From: Skeletonema tropicum
Lineage: Eukaryota > Bacillariophyta > Thalassiosirophyceae > Thalassiosirales > Thalassiosiraceae
NCBI GenBank assembly: GCA_037178625.1
Contig: CM074135.1
Span: forward strand, 1,304,001-1,368,000
Length of the DNA: 64,000 nt
Reading direction: 5' to 3'
The translations under genes were made by a program, and so were the position numbers. This document shows positions 33,126 to 42,699 of this stretch, piece after piece. Numbering within the stretch: the first letter of the stretch is position 1; every line of letters starts with the position of its first letter. The notes under the pieces were generated by a model that worked only from the letters and a program-made list of their open reading frames with translations, did not search any database and had not been told where the DNA came from.

Positions 33126-33921
33126 TTACTGGCCTTCAGCGGCTACTGCTTCAGGAGCAGCAGCGGAATCTGCAGCAGATTCTACCTTCTTTTGTTCGGC
33201 TCCCTCAGAAGGAGCAGCAGTCGTGGAGGTGATGGTAGTCCCCTTGTCTTCTTCAGCGGCTGCCTTCTTTGAAGGAGACCCATCCTTGGCAGGGTCAGCA
33301 ACAGGACTTCCCTTGCGCTTCTCACCTACTTCCTCAGTGGCTGGAGCATCAGTCTTGGCTTCCTCCTCCTTTTTTGTCTCCTCAGAAGATGCAGCAGCAG
33401 GTGCACCATCCTTGGGAGCGTCAGCCGCATCGCCTCCTTTGCAGGCTCTGCGGCATCTTCCTTGGGGGCGTCGTCGTTGGTAACTTCTTCAGTCTCTTTG
33501 GATTCCTTGGGGGCATCCTCGGTCTCCTTGGACTCTTCTCCGGATGGTTGTACCTCGTCGGATTTGGGTGCTTCTGCATCGGGCTATGTGACACATGAAA
33601 ATGAAGTGCACGATGATGAATGTTAGAAGCATGGCAATGCAATGTTATTCGCTGCAAGTAATATAGTCTATCTTGGATTACCTCTCGCTAGTTAACCCAC
33701 AGGTTGATCCGATAATACAATAAAACAATGACGGTGCACATGGTCTGTTGTGGGATTGCCCTCCAGCGCCGGCTCAAGCTCACCTTGGTGGTCTCCTCCT
33801 CCTTCTTCTCTTCGACGGGTGCATCGGCAGCAGCCTTCTCTACCTCCTTCGTTGGCTCTGCCTCAGCAGGGGCGGCGGCGGCCTCGGGGGCGATAGCTTT
33901 GGTTTCATCAGTGACGGACAT
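33126..33921 (-). CDS. Acidic Ala/Glu/Lys-rich low-complexity protein
   Basis: Exon 1 (33921-33784) starts MSVTDETKAIAPEAAAAP. A 200-nt GTGAGC...TAG intron (33584-33783) is followed by exon 2, running through repeats such as KETEDAPKES. At about 33425-33440 the frame changes by -1/+2; beyond it the reading continues in the same style (DAADAPKDGAP...) to TAA 33126-33128. A missed second intron or a one-base deletion could explain it. Composition suggests a disordered, highly charged protein. Function unknown. Confidence 0.5.
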
Positions 33922-34285
33922 GGTTGATATTGGGTGTGTTGAGAGATAGATGGTGTAGCAATGATTGGAATTGAGAATTGTGAGAGCAAAAGATCCAAGA
34001 GCTAAAATGGATCTCGACACCTTCTTATGCGCGTTACGTAGACACATACTAATTCCGATGGCGGGAACGAAGAAGCTCGCGCCAGTTTGCGTTTTGCAGC
34101 CATCAGAACGAAAGAAAAATAGGAAAAAGTTGGCGGCCGGCCCCCAGCGAGCGCGAGCTATGGCAGCGCCGAGTGTTACTTCGAATTCTTCATTAATGTC
34201 AATGTGAGATGACTCATAGCTCGTCACAAAGCCTGCAAACTAACCACCTCCAATATCAGTAACAACTGCGGCTGCCTATACAACA

Positions 34286-35416
34286 ATGACTTCCTTCACA
34301 AAAAAGGATGGAATGCCAATTAAAGACCCCTACGAAATTCTAGGCATCCAATCCACCGCCTCTGAATCAGACATCAAAAAGGCATACCGTTCACTAGCAC
34401 TCCAACTCCATCCTGACAAACAATCTGGAACTTTAACAGATGCGCAACGTGACGAACTTGACAAGCGATTCCATGAAGTAAAGGATGCACGATCCTTTTT
34501 ATTAGATGCGGACCATGCACAAGCGAAGAAGAAATACGATGCAAATTTGGAATCGGAGCGGTTACGTCATGCCGAAGAGCAGCGTAGGGAACAGACAATG
34601 TCTTCGCGTAGGAAACGTATGAGAGATGAATTGAAAATGAGAGAGCACATGGCCAGAAAACCAGCTGCTGCTGGTGGTGGTGCATCGTCATCATCCAATG
34701 AAAATAGATTTGATGTAGATCGGTTGCGTAGAGAGGGAGAACGATTGAGGGAGGAATATTCGAAACGAGAGGCAGAAGTTGATGCCGCACGCAGACAACG
34801 CATGGCGGTAGAGCGTGCAGCAAAAAAACTAGACAAGGAAGATAGGCAGGTGCGATTGAAGTGGAGTCGAAAGAAAGTAGTTGGGGGAGTACATACGAAA
34901 CAATCACTTAGCTCTATAATGACAGATTTCGGGGAAGTGGAAGAGGTAGAAATGCTCGGGAGCAAGGGGAACGCAGCACTTGTTACATTTAAACATGAAT
35001 CAAGTTGCAAACCGTGTGTGGATGCTTATAAAACAAGTGACATAATGCGTGCAACATTTGTCGGGCGTAGGAAAGTTGACGACACTTTATACGGCAATCA
35101 AGAAGTTGTTGACGACGGTCCATCGTCAAGAAGAGGAGGTGATGAAAATTTGGAAGATCGGAAATTGCGTCAGGCAGCTGAAAGAGAAAGGCTGATGCGG
35201 CAAATGGAATTAGAAGACCAAGGTGAGGGAAAAGGAAGCGAAACTAACCAGCGAACCGTACCGATGGCAGCGAAAAATCCTGTACGAGAAAAGTTGTCAT
35301 CGTTATTCCCACCAGATTTCCCTGATATTCCCGACAACAAAAATCTGTCTCCTTTTGAACTGCTTGAAAAGTACGAGAAGGAAATATTTGGTAGAATTGG
35401 TATCATATCCAAATAA
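34286..35416 (+). CDS. DNAJC17/Cwf23-type J-domain and RRM protein
   Basis: 376 codons, one exon. The J domain (about residues 14-85) begins DPYEILGIQSTASESDIKKA and has the HPD motif in LQLHPDKQ. A long charged coiled coil follows. An RRM-like domain covers about residues 193-260 (VGGVHTKQSL... MTDFGEVEEVEML... GNAALVTF). This order matches DNAJC17 in animals and Cwf23 in yeast, a splicing-linked Hsp70 co-chaperone. The C-terminus ends with a short LSPFELLEKYEKEIF helix. Reading intact. Confidence 0.85.
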   Translation: MTSFTKKDGMPIKDPYEILGIQSTASESDIKKAYRSLALQLHPDKQSGTLTDAQRDELDKRFHEVKDARSFLLDADHAQAKKKYDANLESERLRHAEEQRREQTMSSRRKRMRDELKMREHMARKPAAAGGGASSSSNENRFDVDRLRREGERLREEYSKREAEVDAARRQRMAVERAAKKLDKEDRQVRLKWSRKKVVGGVHTKQSLSSIMTDFGEVEEVEMLGSKGNAALVTFKHESSCKPCVDAYKTSDIMRATFVGRRKVDDTLYGNQEVVDDGPSSRRGGDENLEDRKLRQAAERERLMRQMELEDQGEGKGSETNQRTVPMAAKNPVREKLSSLFPPDFPDIPDNKNLSPFELLEKYEKEIFGRIGIISK

Positions 35417-35534
35417 ATGAATAATGCTAAAGACATAAGCTCATATGAAACAATTTTAACTGCGCAATTTATTTATTATGATTTTCTATGATCTTACACA
35501 TATCGACACCCTCATTGAATTATTATCGTATCGC

Positions 35535-36763
35535 TTAGTATCGCACTGATGTTTTTGTCAATGCAACCTCTTCATCCGGTTTATCAGTCTTTGGCTCTTG
35601 TTGCAGAGGGGTCTCTGGAGGAGACATATCAAATGTGTAATTGCAAATTGATATAACAACAATCACCCCAGCAATGCACATGATATTAGTCAAAGGACCA
35701 CCCAAAACGTAGTGATCCAACGTTGCTGATAGTACAATGGCTCCAGTTGTGGCGAGTGTCTTCAAGATAGAATCACCGTGCTTGATTGATAATGCAACCA
35801 ACATCCCTCCAGCAGCCCCCAACAGTGCCAAAATACCCGCAACAATAGACCACCCACCAAAGTATCCAGCAACGCCGCCATCTTCCCACATCATGAACAT
35901 GACGTAAATCGGGATAGATCCAAATGCCAGTTGGTAGTTTCTCTCCCAGATACCAAGTTGTTCAGGATCAGTCTTGATCACCTTCTCAAAATAAATGGAA
36001 GCAAATCCGCTCAACGTGACTTCAATCAACACCGCAGCTGTACCCAGCACTACATTTCCTCCCTCTGGATTTTTGCTATTGTCGTCCCTATTCCAAATTG
36101 GCTCTGAGAAGAGAAGTACTCCCATCATGAGAGATATCAATGCTCTCCACTTGGTCATACTATACGATCGATTCAACATGACACTGGAGCATGTAGCTGT
36201 AGTCAAAATTTTGAGCTGAGCGAACACAGTAAACATACCTGCCGAAATATTACGCAATGCAACGAAGGATAGAATATTCATTGCACCGTAAATGCAGGCA
36301 AGGACTGCCATTTTCGATGAACGCCTCAAGAGATATCTCAATTTTGGGAGAGCCTTTTCGCCTTGGCCCAGTTCAGATGCTATTTTGTATGCAGAGTACA
36401 CGAACTTGATGAGTTCTCCGACGAGCAATACTTCATACTGTGAATAGAATAGAATGTTGTGGATAGATGGAGTGGCACATAAGTATTTCAGTTGCAACTT
36501 AATCAATTGATACACATGATGTGTCTCCTCACCTTTGAATATACTTCCTTGAGCACACCTTGACTGTAACGCCTCAGCACCGTAAACATTGTGTTTTGCA
36601 TACAAAGCAAAACTAGCACAAAGAGCTTTGTGCTACTCATCATTGATTTGAACACCATGATTCTCGATTTCTTAGCTGTATCTGGATCCTCGGTTTCTTC
36701 TTCGACAACTCGTATGCGGCTGCTACTATCGCTGTGTGTTCTTGCCCGATGATGACTTGGCAT
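35535..36763 (-). CDS. Nucleotide-sugar transporter (UDP-galactose/CMP-sialate type)
   Basis: Exons 36763-36533 and 36437-35535 joined across a 95-nt GTGAGG...CAG intron give 377 residues. About ten membrane segments are visible. Family landmarks: LVLLCMQNTMFTVLRRYSQ in helix 1, EVLLVGELIKF after the intron, NILSFVALRNISAGMFTVFAQLKILTTA (broken here by text only), SGFASIYFEKVIK and IWERNYQLA. Members import nucleotide sugars into the Golgi for glycosylation; the exact substrate cannot be read from sequence. The C-terminal tail is polar. Convergent with the DNAJC17-like gene, 118 bp between stops. Confidence 0.88.
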
Positions 36764-37229
36764 TAACAAGGTGGTATGATACCAATTTATGAAGAGATTG
36801 TGTAGAAGTAAGGAGGACAATGACCCAATCGTAGCGTAGGGAGAGACAATGACTGTATGATGACACCGTCCGTTTCTTGACTGATCATGATGAGGCGATG
36901 AGATGGGAGATGGGAGCATGAAAATGGGAGGGAACGAAGTTTTCTGGATCAGCCCCCATACAGGGAATGACTGATGCTCCACGTGACTCCCTGTGACTCA
37001 CACACAGACACTCGAATCTTCATTCCTACCTGCCCGCCCGCCGGCGGCCCTCAAAATAACCCGCCGCCAAGTCAGTACGACAACTATGGTAAGAAGAAGC
37101 ACGAAGCTAGCACAGAAGCAGAAGCACCATCCAAGTCGTTGGATAGAGCTCACTTTCTCAACAACAAATTGTTGACGATCAATGTCCTGCTTCCTGCATA
37201 CTCCTATCATTATTTCTTCACGCAACAAC

Positions 37230-37712
37230 ATGATTCATAGGCTGTCTCTTTTCTTAGTCGTCTTGATGGTGACCAGGGCGCAATGCTTTACAACTGCACC
37301 ATTAACAAGAACCTATAACCACAATTCCCTGGCGACAAGATTACATGCAGAGGAAACAAGTAATGGTGTTCAACTGATCTCTCTGGAAGCTCTGGGGGAT
37401 GACCATGAACAAGTTGGTGAAAATATGGGCAAGTCTTTAGCGGCATGGTTAGACGAAGAGTGGTTGCCCCAAGAGATCCATGTCAAGATGGGAATCAGCG
37501 TAAAGAATACATACGTCAAGTGCAGAACAGAAGGAAAAGATGATGTCGCAGAAATCATGACACAAGTTACTGATGATCTATTTGAAAATTGGGCAGAGTA
37601 TAACGCGGATGCGTTTGTAAACGCATGGGATCTTGGGAACTACGTTGCAGACTACCTCATTGCAAAGTCTGGGTCTGAAACATGTGGTTGCTCAACTAAA
37701 ATTGTAGATTAG
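37230..37712 (+). CDS. Small plastid-type protein of unknown function
   Basis: 160 residues. The N-terminus has a signal peptide (LFLVVLMVTRAQC) followed by Phe and a Thr/Arg/Asn-rich stretch (FTTAPLTRTYNHNS), the bipartite pattern of diatom plastid proteins with Phe at the cleavage site. The mature part contains LAAWLDEEWLPQEIH and AFVNAWDLGNYVADYL, with two Cys in CGCS near the end. No family recognised. Convergent with cysteine synthase, 84 bp between stops. Confidence 0.6.
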   Translation: MIHRLSLFLVVLMVTRAQCFTTAPLTRTYNHNSLATRLHAEETSNGVQLISLEALGDDHEQVGENMGKSLAAWLDEEWLPQEIHVKMGISVKNTYVKCRTEGKDDVAEIMTQVTDDLFENWAEYNADAFVNAWDLGNYVADYLIAKSGSETCGCSTKIVD

Positions 37713-37796
37713 AGACTGTTTGAAATGGATTACAATACTAGTATTATTCAGATCACAATCCACATAAACCAACAACTAAATCACACAGAGCAAATC

Positions 37797-39043
37797 TTAA
37801 CCTCTCTCTGTTGCAAATCCGTATTCTCGATTGTCAAAAGGTGGTGGTAATGGATGTTTCGTTAGAGACTCCGCCTTTTCTTTGATTTCACCAAACATTG
37901 GATGAGTAAAGTAACGTTCTCCAAATGACGGAATCACTGCAACCGCTAGTTTTCCAGCTGATTCTGGCCTTGCACAAACTTTGGTGGCAGCAGCGACTAT
38001 GGCGCCGCTCGAAACACCGACTGGCAAACCGCACATCCAAAGCTCATTTGCAAATGCCATCGCGTCATCACTATGAATTGGTACCACTTCATCTAAAATG
38101 TCCAAGTCCAACACCTTCGGTACAAGTCCAGCTCCCATTCCCTGGATCTTGTGAGGACCTTGAGGCCCAAGTTTTTCCCCTCCTAATGCAGCTGTCACCA
38201 ACATTTGCTCCATAGGTTCCACCGCGATAGCTTTCATCGCTGGTCGAAGAGGCGGCATGTTGTGCTTCTCAGACCCTTTGATATACTGAGCAACGCCACT
38301 GACGGTACCACCAGTTCCAACTCCCGAGATGAACATATCAATCATACCATCAGTATCACGCCACACCTCAGGACCAGTTGTCTCCCGGTGAATCTTTGCA
38401 TTGGCCTCGTTCTCAAATTGTTGTAGAATGATTCCTTTCCCATTTAAGCCTTCTACAATTTCCTTCGCCTTGGCTAGAGCTCCAGGCACAGCGGTTTCTT
38501 TTGGCGTCAATACAACTTCAGCCCCTAAAGCCAACAGCATCATGCGTCTTCCAAAATAATAATTGCATGAGATATGTGTCGCATATAAATAGTGATGAAA
38601 CTTGAAAATTCTTACCTCTCTATGCTCATCTGCTCTGGCATGGTAAGAATGCATTTGTAACCTCTTTCACGGGCAATAAATGCCAGAGCAATCCCAGTGT
38701 TGCCACTCGTTGGCTCTACCAACACAGATTCGCCAGGAGTAATCAAACCCTTCTCTTCTGCGTCGTCAATGAGTGAACGTGCAAGTCTATCCTTGACAGA
38801 TGAGCATGGCCCCAGAGATTCCAACTTTCCGTAGAGTTTTACACCATTGGAAACGTCGACTCCATGAGCCACGAGGATCTTGTTTAGATCGATGAGTGGT
38901 GTATTCCCGATGAGATCTGATGGGCGAGAGGCTACATTGAGAAGACGAGACTGCTGAGAGGCGACAGCTACACGCGACGGCAGCTTTGAAGCGGCCGAGC
39001 GAGCAGCTGTAGACGCAGCAGATCGAGTGAAGATGTTCAGCAT
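37797..39043 (-). CDS. Cysteine synthase (O-acetylserine (thiol)-lyase)
   Basis: Exons 39043-38616 and 38547-37797 join across a 68-nt GTAAGA...AAG intron to read [22 protein letters not shown] enzyme landmarks: NTPLIDL, SVKDR with the PLP Lys, TSGNTG, and the phosphate loop GVGTGGT. It makes cysteine from O-acetylserine and sulfide. The first 40 residues are Arg/Ser/Ala-rich without acidic residues, as in a mitochondrial targeting peptide. No signal peptide is seen, so plastid import of the diatom kind is unlikely. Confidence 0.92.
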
Positions 39044-39307
39044 GGTGTAGAGGAGGATGAGGAGTTGAAGATATTATGATGTTGCACTTTGCTATGACAT
39101 TTTTTCAGCATCTTGGATCTTGGGATCTTGGATCTTTCATTTTTAGCAGTATCTTGAAGATGAGAACTGGTAACTAAATTAGCCAAAACTGTTCCTGCAA
39201 TTGAAGAATCCTACCCAAGGGACAATAATTAACTGCTTATATCTTTCAACTATCTTATTGCAAGTCCTCATACCAGCGAGAGGTAAGTATGTCGATAAAG
39301 CAGAGAG

Positions 39308-41158
39308 TTATCTCCTTCTTGCAACGGTGGGGAAAGGATTACGGTCATTATCTGTTTCACCACGTCTCCAGTAAGTCATCTTTCTTCCAAATTCATCATC
39401 TACGCTCCTTATCTCTGGCGTTTTATTTATTGTGACACGTCCAGGAGATTTACTTTGTTTGCCTGCAAATGTTGGTACCGGTGGCGGTTGAATGAAGTTC
39501 TCAGGGAAGTTTTGATTGTAGATATCGTATCCAAACTTTTGCAGTATAGTCTCGTAGGATTGATTCGTTTTGGTCTTGTTCATGCTGGAAATGCTTGGAA
39601 ACTTGCTGGTGTTTTTATTTCTAGTTGCCTCCACCGTTGCAGCAACATCGTGCATGTGAGCTAGGATACTCTTAGAGTAACGATCCTTACGCAGTGTCTT
39701 TCCAATACTTAGAATGCCTCCACTCGAGCTTCGTGGTTGATATGATCCGAGATTGTGAGTACTTCCAGCAGTCGCGTTAGAATCTGGTTTGTTCGACTTG
39801 CCAAGAGCGTGATGGATTCTCCACTTCCAAAAGCTGCCACTGTCATCTTCCATATTGAGAAATGCAATGACGCGTTGCATCTCACTCTCTGGGTCCAAAA
39901 CTAAATCTTCATACCTTACCACTAGCAGAGGTACGCCCTCTTTCTCGCATACATCCAACCAGTAGTAATGAAAGTCGCACCATATTTGAATTTCATGCCG
40001 GGCTAGGCTTTCAAATTTATTGGAATATTTCTTGTATACAGATTCGTCCAATGAAGTAGTGTGTGTGTTGGTGCAGCACAGATTCCAATAAGAATCGATA
40101 GAATCGTAGGGGTTGCGAATAAGTAGCAACACTCGGCTAGAACTGACTGGTTTCCATCCTTTCCGCTCAGGGAAATGCGTCTTGACAATCGACACAGAAG
40201 GATCATATGCTGTTTGGAAACGATGCTGAAGGTATGCGGACGACGACTGCTTTTTCTTTTTATTTGTGCCTGCATCACTGGCTTTACCCACTAGACCCTC
40301 TCCAACTAGATCATACTGCATTGCCAAACTCTTTGACAGAGTTCTATCCGGCCTGGTGTCTGAGCCAGTAACTAACGATGTTGTTTTTTCAAGTAAAGTC
40401 CGGAGAAGGGTATTGCCACTTCTTGGGTAGGATGCCAAAAGAATTATCCCGTTGCCGCTGCCATCACTGGTTGCATTGACCTTTCTCGTGTTGTAAGGCA
40501 AGCAAGAGGGCAACTGAATTGTGTGTTTGCGTTGGTCCGTTCGTTTTTTGAAATTGATGCTTTTGTCGTGAGTATTTTCATGTTGGTCATCAAGAAACCG
40601 TAATAACTCCAAATGCGCAGGCCAAATCTTCCACTCTATCTTCTCATCGTTTGGTTTCTCATCATGATGAATCTGCATCATCGCCCATTCTTCAAACGCC
40701 AACTCATCAGTGGATCTTCCGTAGAGATAGCATGCGCTTCTTGATGCGTTTTGTGTGACACTCTCGGTATTTGTTTCATTTTTGGCAGTATTTTTTGCTG
40801 TCCAGAGAATTCGTTGCCGTAATCGTTTTGTGTTCAATCTGTCCAAGAGAGTAACTGGATCTTGTATCGGCAGCACCATAAATCTGTACTTTTCTATAAT
40901 TATAACAGATGAACCATCCTCAAGAGTGTGCTGATAGTGTTGGCACACATGCCTTGGAACACGAAACAGTGGCAATATCGCGTAAGCGAACCGTTTTGTG
41001 GTAATCAGCAACGAGAGTGCATCTCTGTTGTGTGGTTTAATACGATTATGCACAGTTGTTTGTTCTGACGCAGACGGCGTTTGCTGCTGGAGGTAGGACA
41101 AGATAATAGAGATTGTGTGCCGCCTAAGATTAGGTAGACAGGGTGCTGATGGATCCAT
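39308..41158 (-). CDS. Sulfotransferase-domain protein
   Basis: 616 codons, one exon. Residues about 238-450 form a PAPS-dependent sulfotransferase domain: 5'-PSB loop ASYPRSGNT (about 242-250), SIVKTHFPER, then VLLLIRNPYDSIDSYWNL (3'-PB region) and VPLLVVRYEDLV. Overall it resembles WSC-domain-type sulfotransferases. The N-terminal 230 residues lack a clear membrane anchor and look like an extra helical domain. Likely substrate is a glycan or protein, unknown. Reading intact. Confidence 0.78.
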   Translation of the reverse strand: MDPSAPCLPNLRRHTISIILSYLQQQTPSASEQTTVHNRIKPHNRDALSLLITTKRFAYAILPLFRVPRHVCQHYQHTLEDGSSVIIIEKYRFMVLPIQDPVTLLDRLNTKRLRQRILWTAKNTAKNETNTESVTQNASRSACYLYGRSTDELAFEEWAMMQIHHDEKPNDEKIEWKIWPAHLELLRFLDDQHENTHDKSINFKKRTDQRKHTIQLPSCLPYNTRKVNATSDGSGNGIILLASYPRSGNTLLRTLLEKTTSLVTGSDTRPDRTLSKSLAMQYDLVGEGLVGKASDAGTNKKKKQSSSAYLQHRFQTAYDPSVSIVKTHFPERKGWKPVSSSRVLLLIRNPYDSIDSYWNLCCTNTHTTSLDESVYKKYSNKFESLARHEIQIWCDFHYYWLDVCEKEGVPLLVVRYEDLVLDPESEMQRVIAFLNMEDDSGSFWKWRIHHALGKSNKPDSNATAGSTHNLGSYQPRSSSGGILSIGKTLRKDRYSKSILAHMHDVAATVEATRNKNTSKFPSISSMNKTKTNQSYETILQKFGYDIYNQNFPENFIQPPPVPTFAGKQSKSPGRVTINKTPEIRSVDDEFGRKMTYWRRGETDNDRNPFPTVARRR

Positions 41159-41247
41159 GTTGAGGTAGCATAGGCATAGCCAACAACAATGTTACATCAT
41201 TCATCTAAAGTAAGAGGGAGGGCCGACAGCAGCCATAATCATATAGC

Positions 41248-42358
41248 GCCGTTTCTCAATAATCATATAGCGCCAGGTACATGTATGTAATTCCTACATA
41301 CGTAAGATGGCCCTTTCTCTCAAAACGCTCGCCCTTAACCGCTTCAACGCTCAAAATTTTTTTGCCCGCCACGCATCATCAACTCACAACACACACACAT
41401 GCCCAGCAATTGAAAACTGTCTTCGCAGATAGTATCAGTACCGTTAGAGAGACTAATCAGTACCGTGTTAGCAAGACTATGGGTTGTCTCTTACCTCTAC
41501 CTGCTGCTTCCATCCTACTGTACGTTTGCTTTCAAATCCTACAAAAAAGTTTGAAAACCACTTTTTGTAGCTTCCAGAAGGAATTTTTCGAAAATTCTTT
41601 TCGACATTACCTCTATCGGAACTAGTAGAATGCACTGTCGAAGCCCAAAATTAATAATTTTGCACTCCTCTACTTCAAAAGTGGTTTTCAAAGCCTATTT
41701 TACCATACTCGAGAAAGATCAGTTTATTTTGTCTGTGTGACAGTAACTGGCACTTATATACTAATTCCTACATATTCAAGGTAAAACTAAGTCTTTTGCC
41801 CTGACTCACCTCCGATTATGGCATCTAAAACACAAACCATGGTGAAAATGGGCTCCCTACGACTAGCCATAACTCAGTAACTACTAGGATGTTGACCCTA
41901 TTTCAAAGCGTCAATGTTATTTATATTGTCCGTAGAAGCTCATTGATACCTCACTTGTCCACTAACTTCCGTTATTGAAGTCAAAGGTAGGATTTGAGAG
42001 CAAACGTACAGTACTTATCGTACTTACTACGCAAACTTTGGTGACGTGTGACGTATCTTTCATAAGTACCTGAGACTAACTTCAATAAGAGAAAGGATGA
42101 TAAGGACGAAACGTATCGTGGATTGCCGCTTCCGCTGGTCGAGTACCGCTAATGGTAGTGAAGTCCCATTTCATATGTAGGAGTGCCGTTTATGTGTTGG
42201 AGAGGAATGTAAGACGGGTGGAATGATGGTGGTAAAAGTTTCATGCGGGGCATTTGACAAAAGTGAGATATGTGCGAGCGTTGTGTGAGAAAGGGCCACC
42301 TTACGTATGTAGGAATTGCGTACATGTACCTGGCGCTATTTGATTATTGAGAAACGGC
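41248..42358. mobile_element. 1.1-kb non-autonomous DNA element with ~86-bp terminal inverted repeats
   Basis: The left end (41248-41333) and the reverse complement of the right end (42272-42358) match with few differences. Both begin GCCGTTTCTCAATAATCA and run through AGCGCCAGGTACATGTA, ATTCCTACATACGTAAG and GGCCCTTTCTC to ACGCTCGC. No transposase is visible in the 940-bp interior. The left boundary is blurred because AATCATATAGCGCC is duplicated at 41237-41250 and about 41261-41274. No clear target-site duplication is seen. Confidence 0.8.
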
Positions 42359-42699
42359 CTAAGATTGGCTGCGATCGTCTGCCCCAACTTTTACAGGGGC
42401 AGTCTACGTAGGAACTAGTAGTATAATTGGTGCGACGAGAGGAAACAAATTTGAAACTTCCCTCCGACCTTCCACTCTCACATCTATGGCACGCATCGAA
42501 GGTGCTCCTCTCAAATAATAATGAGATGGTGCGCCACATGAAGTGAGTTCCAAGTATGCTGTATGTTGCCTGTTCATCAATGAAGCAGAGCAAATAGATG
42601 ACTGCTTGAAATATATTACTGAAATCAAATCGCAACAGCAGAGTGCTTGATATAATGATAAACAATTGAAATTAGCATTCTGCAACCAAATCAATCAAA

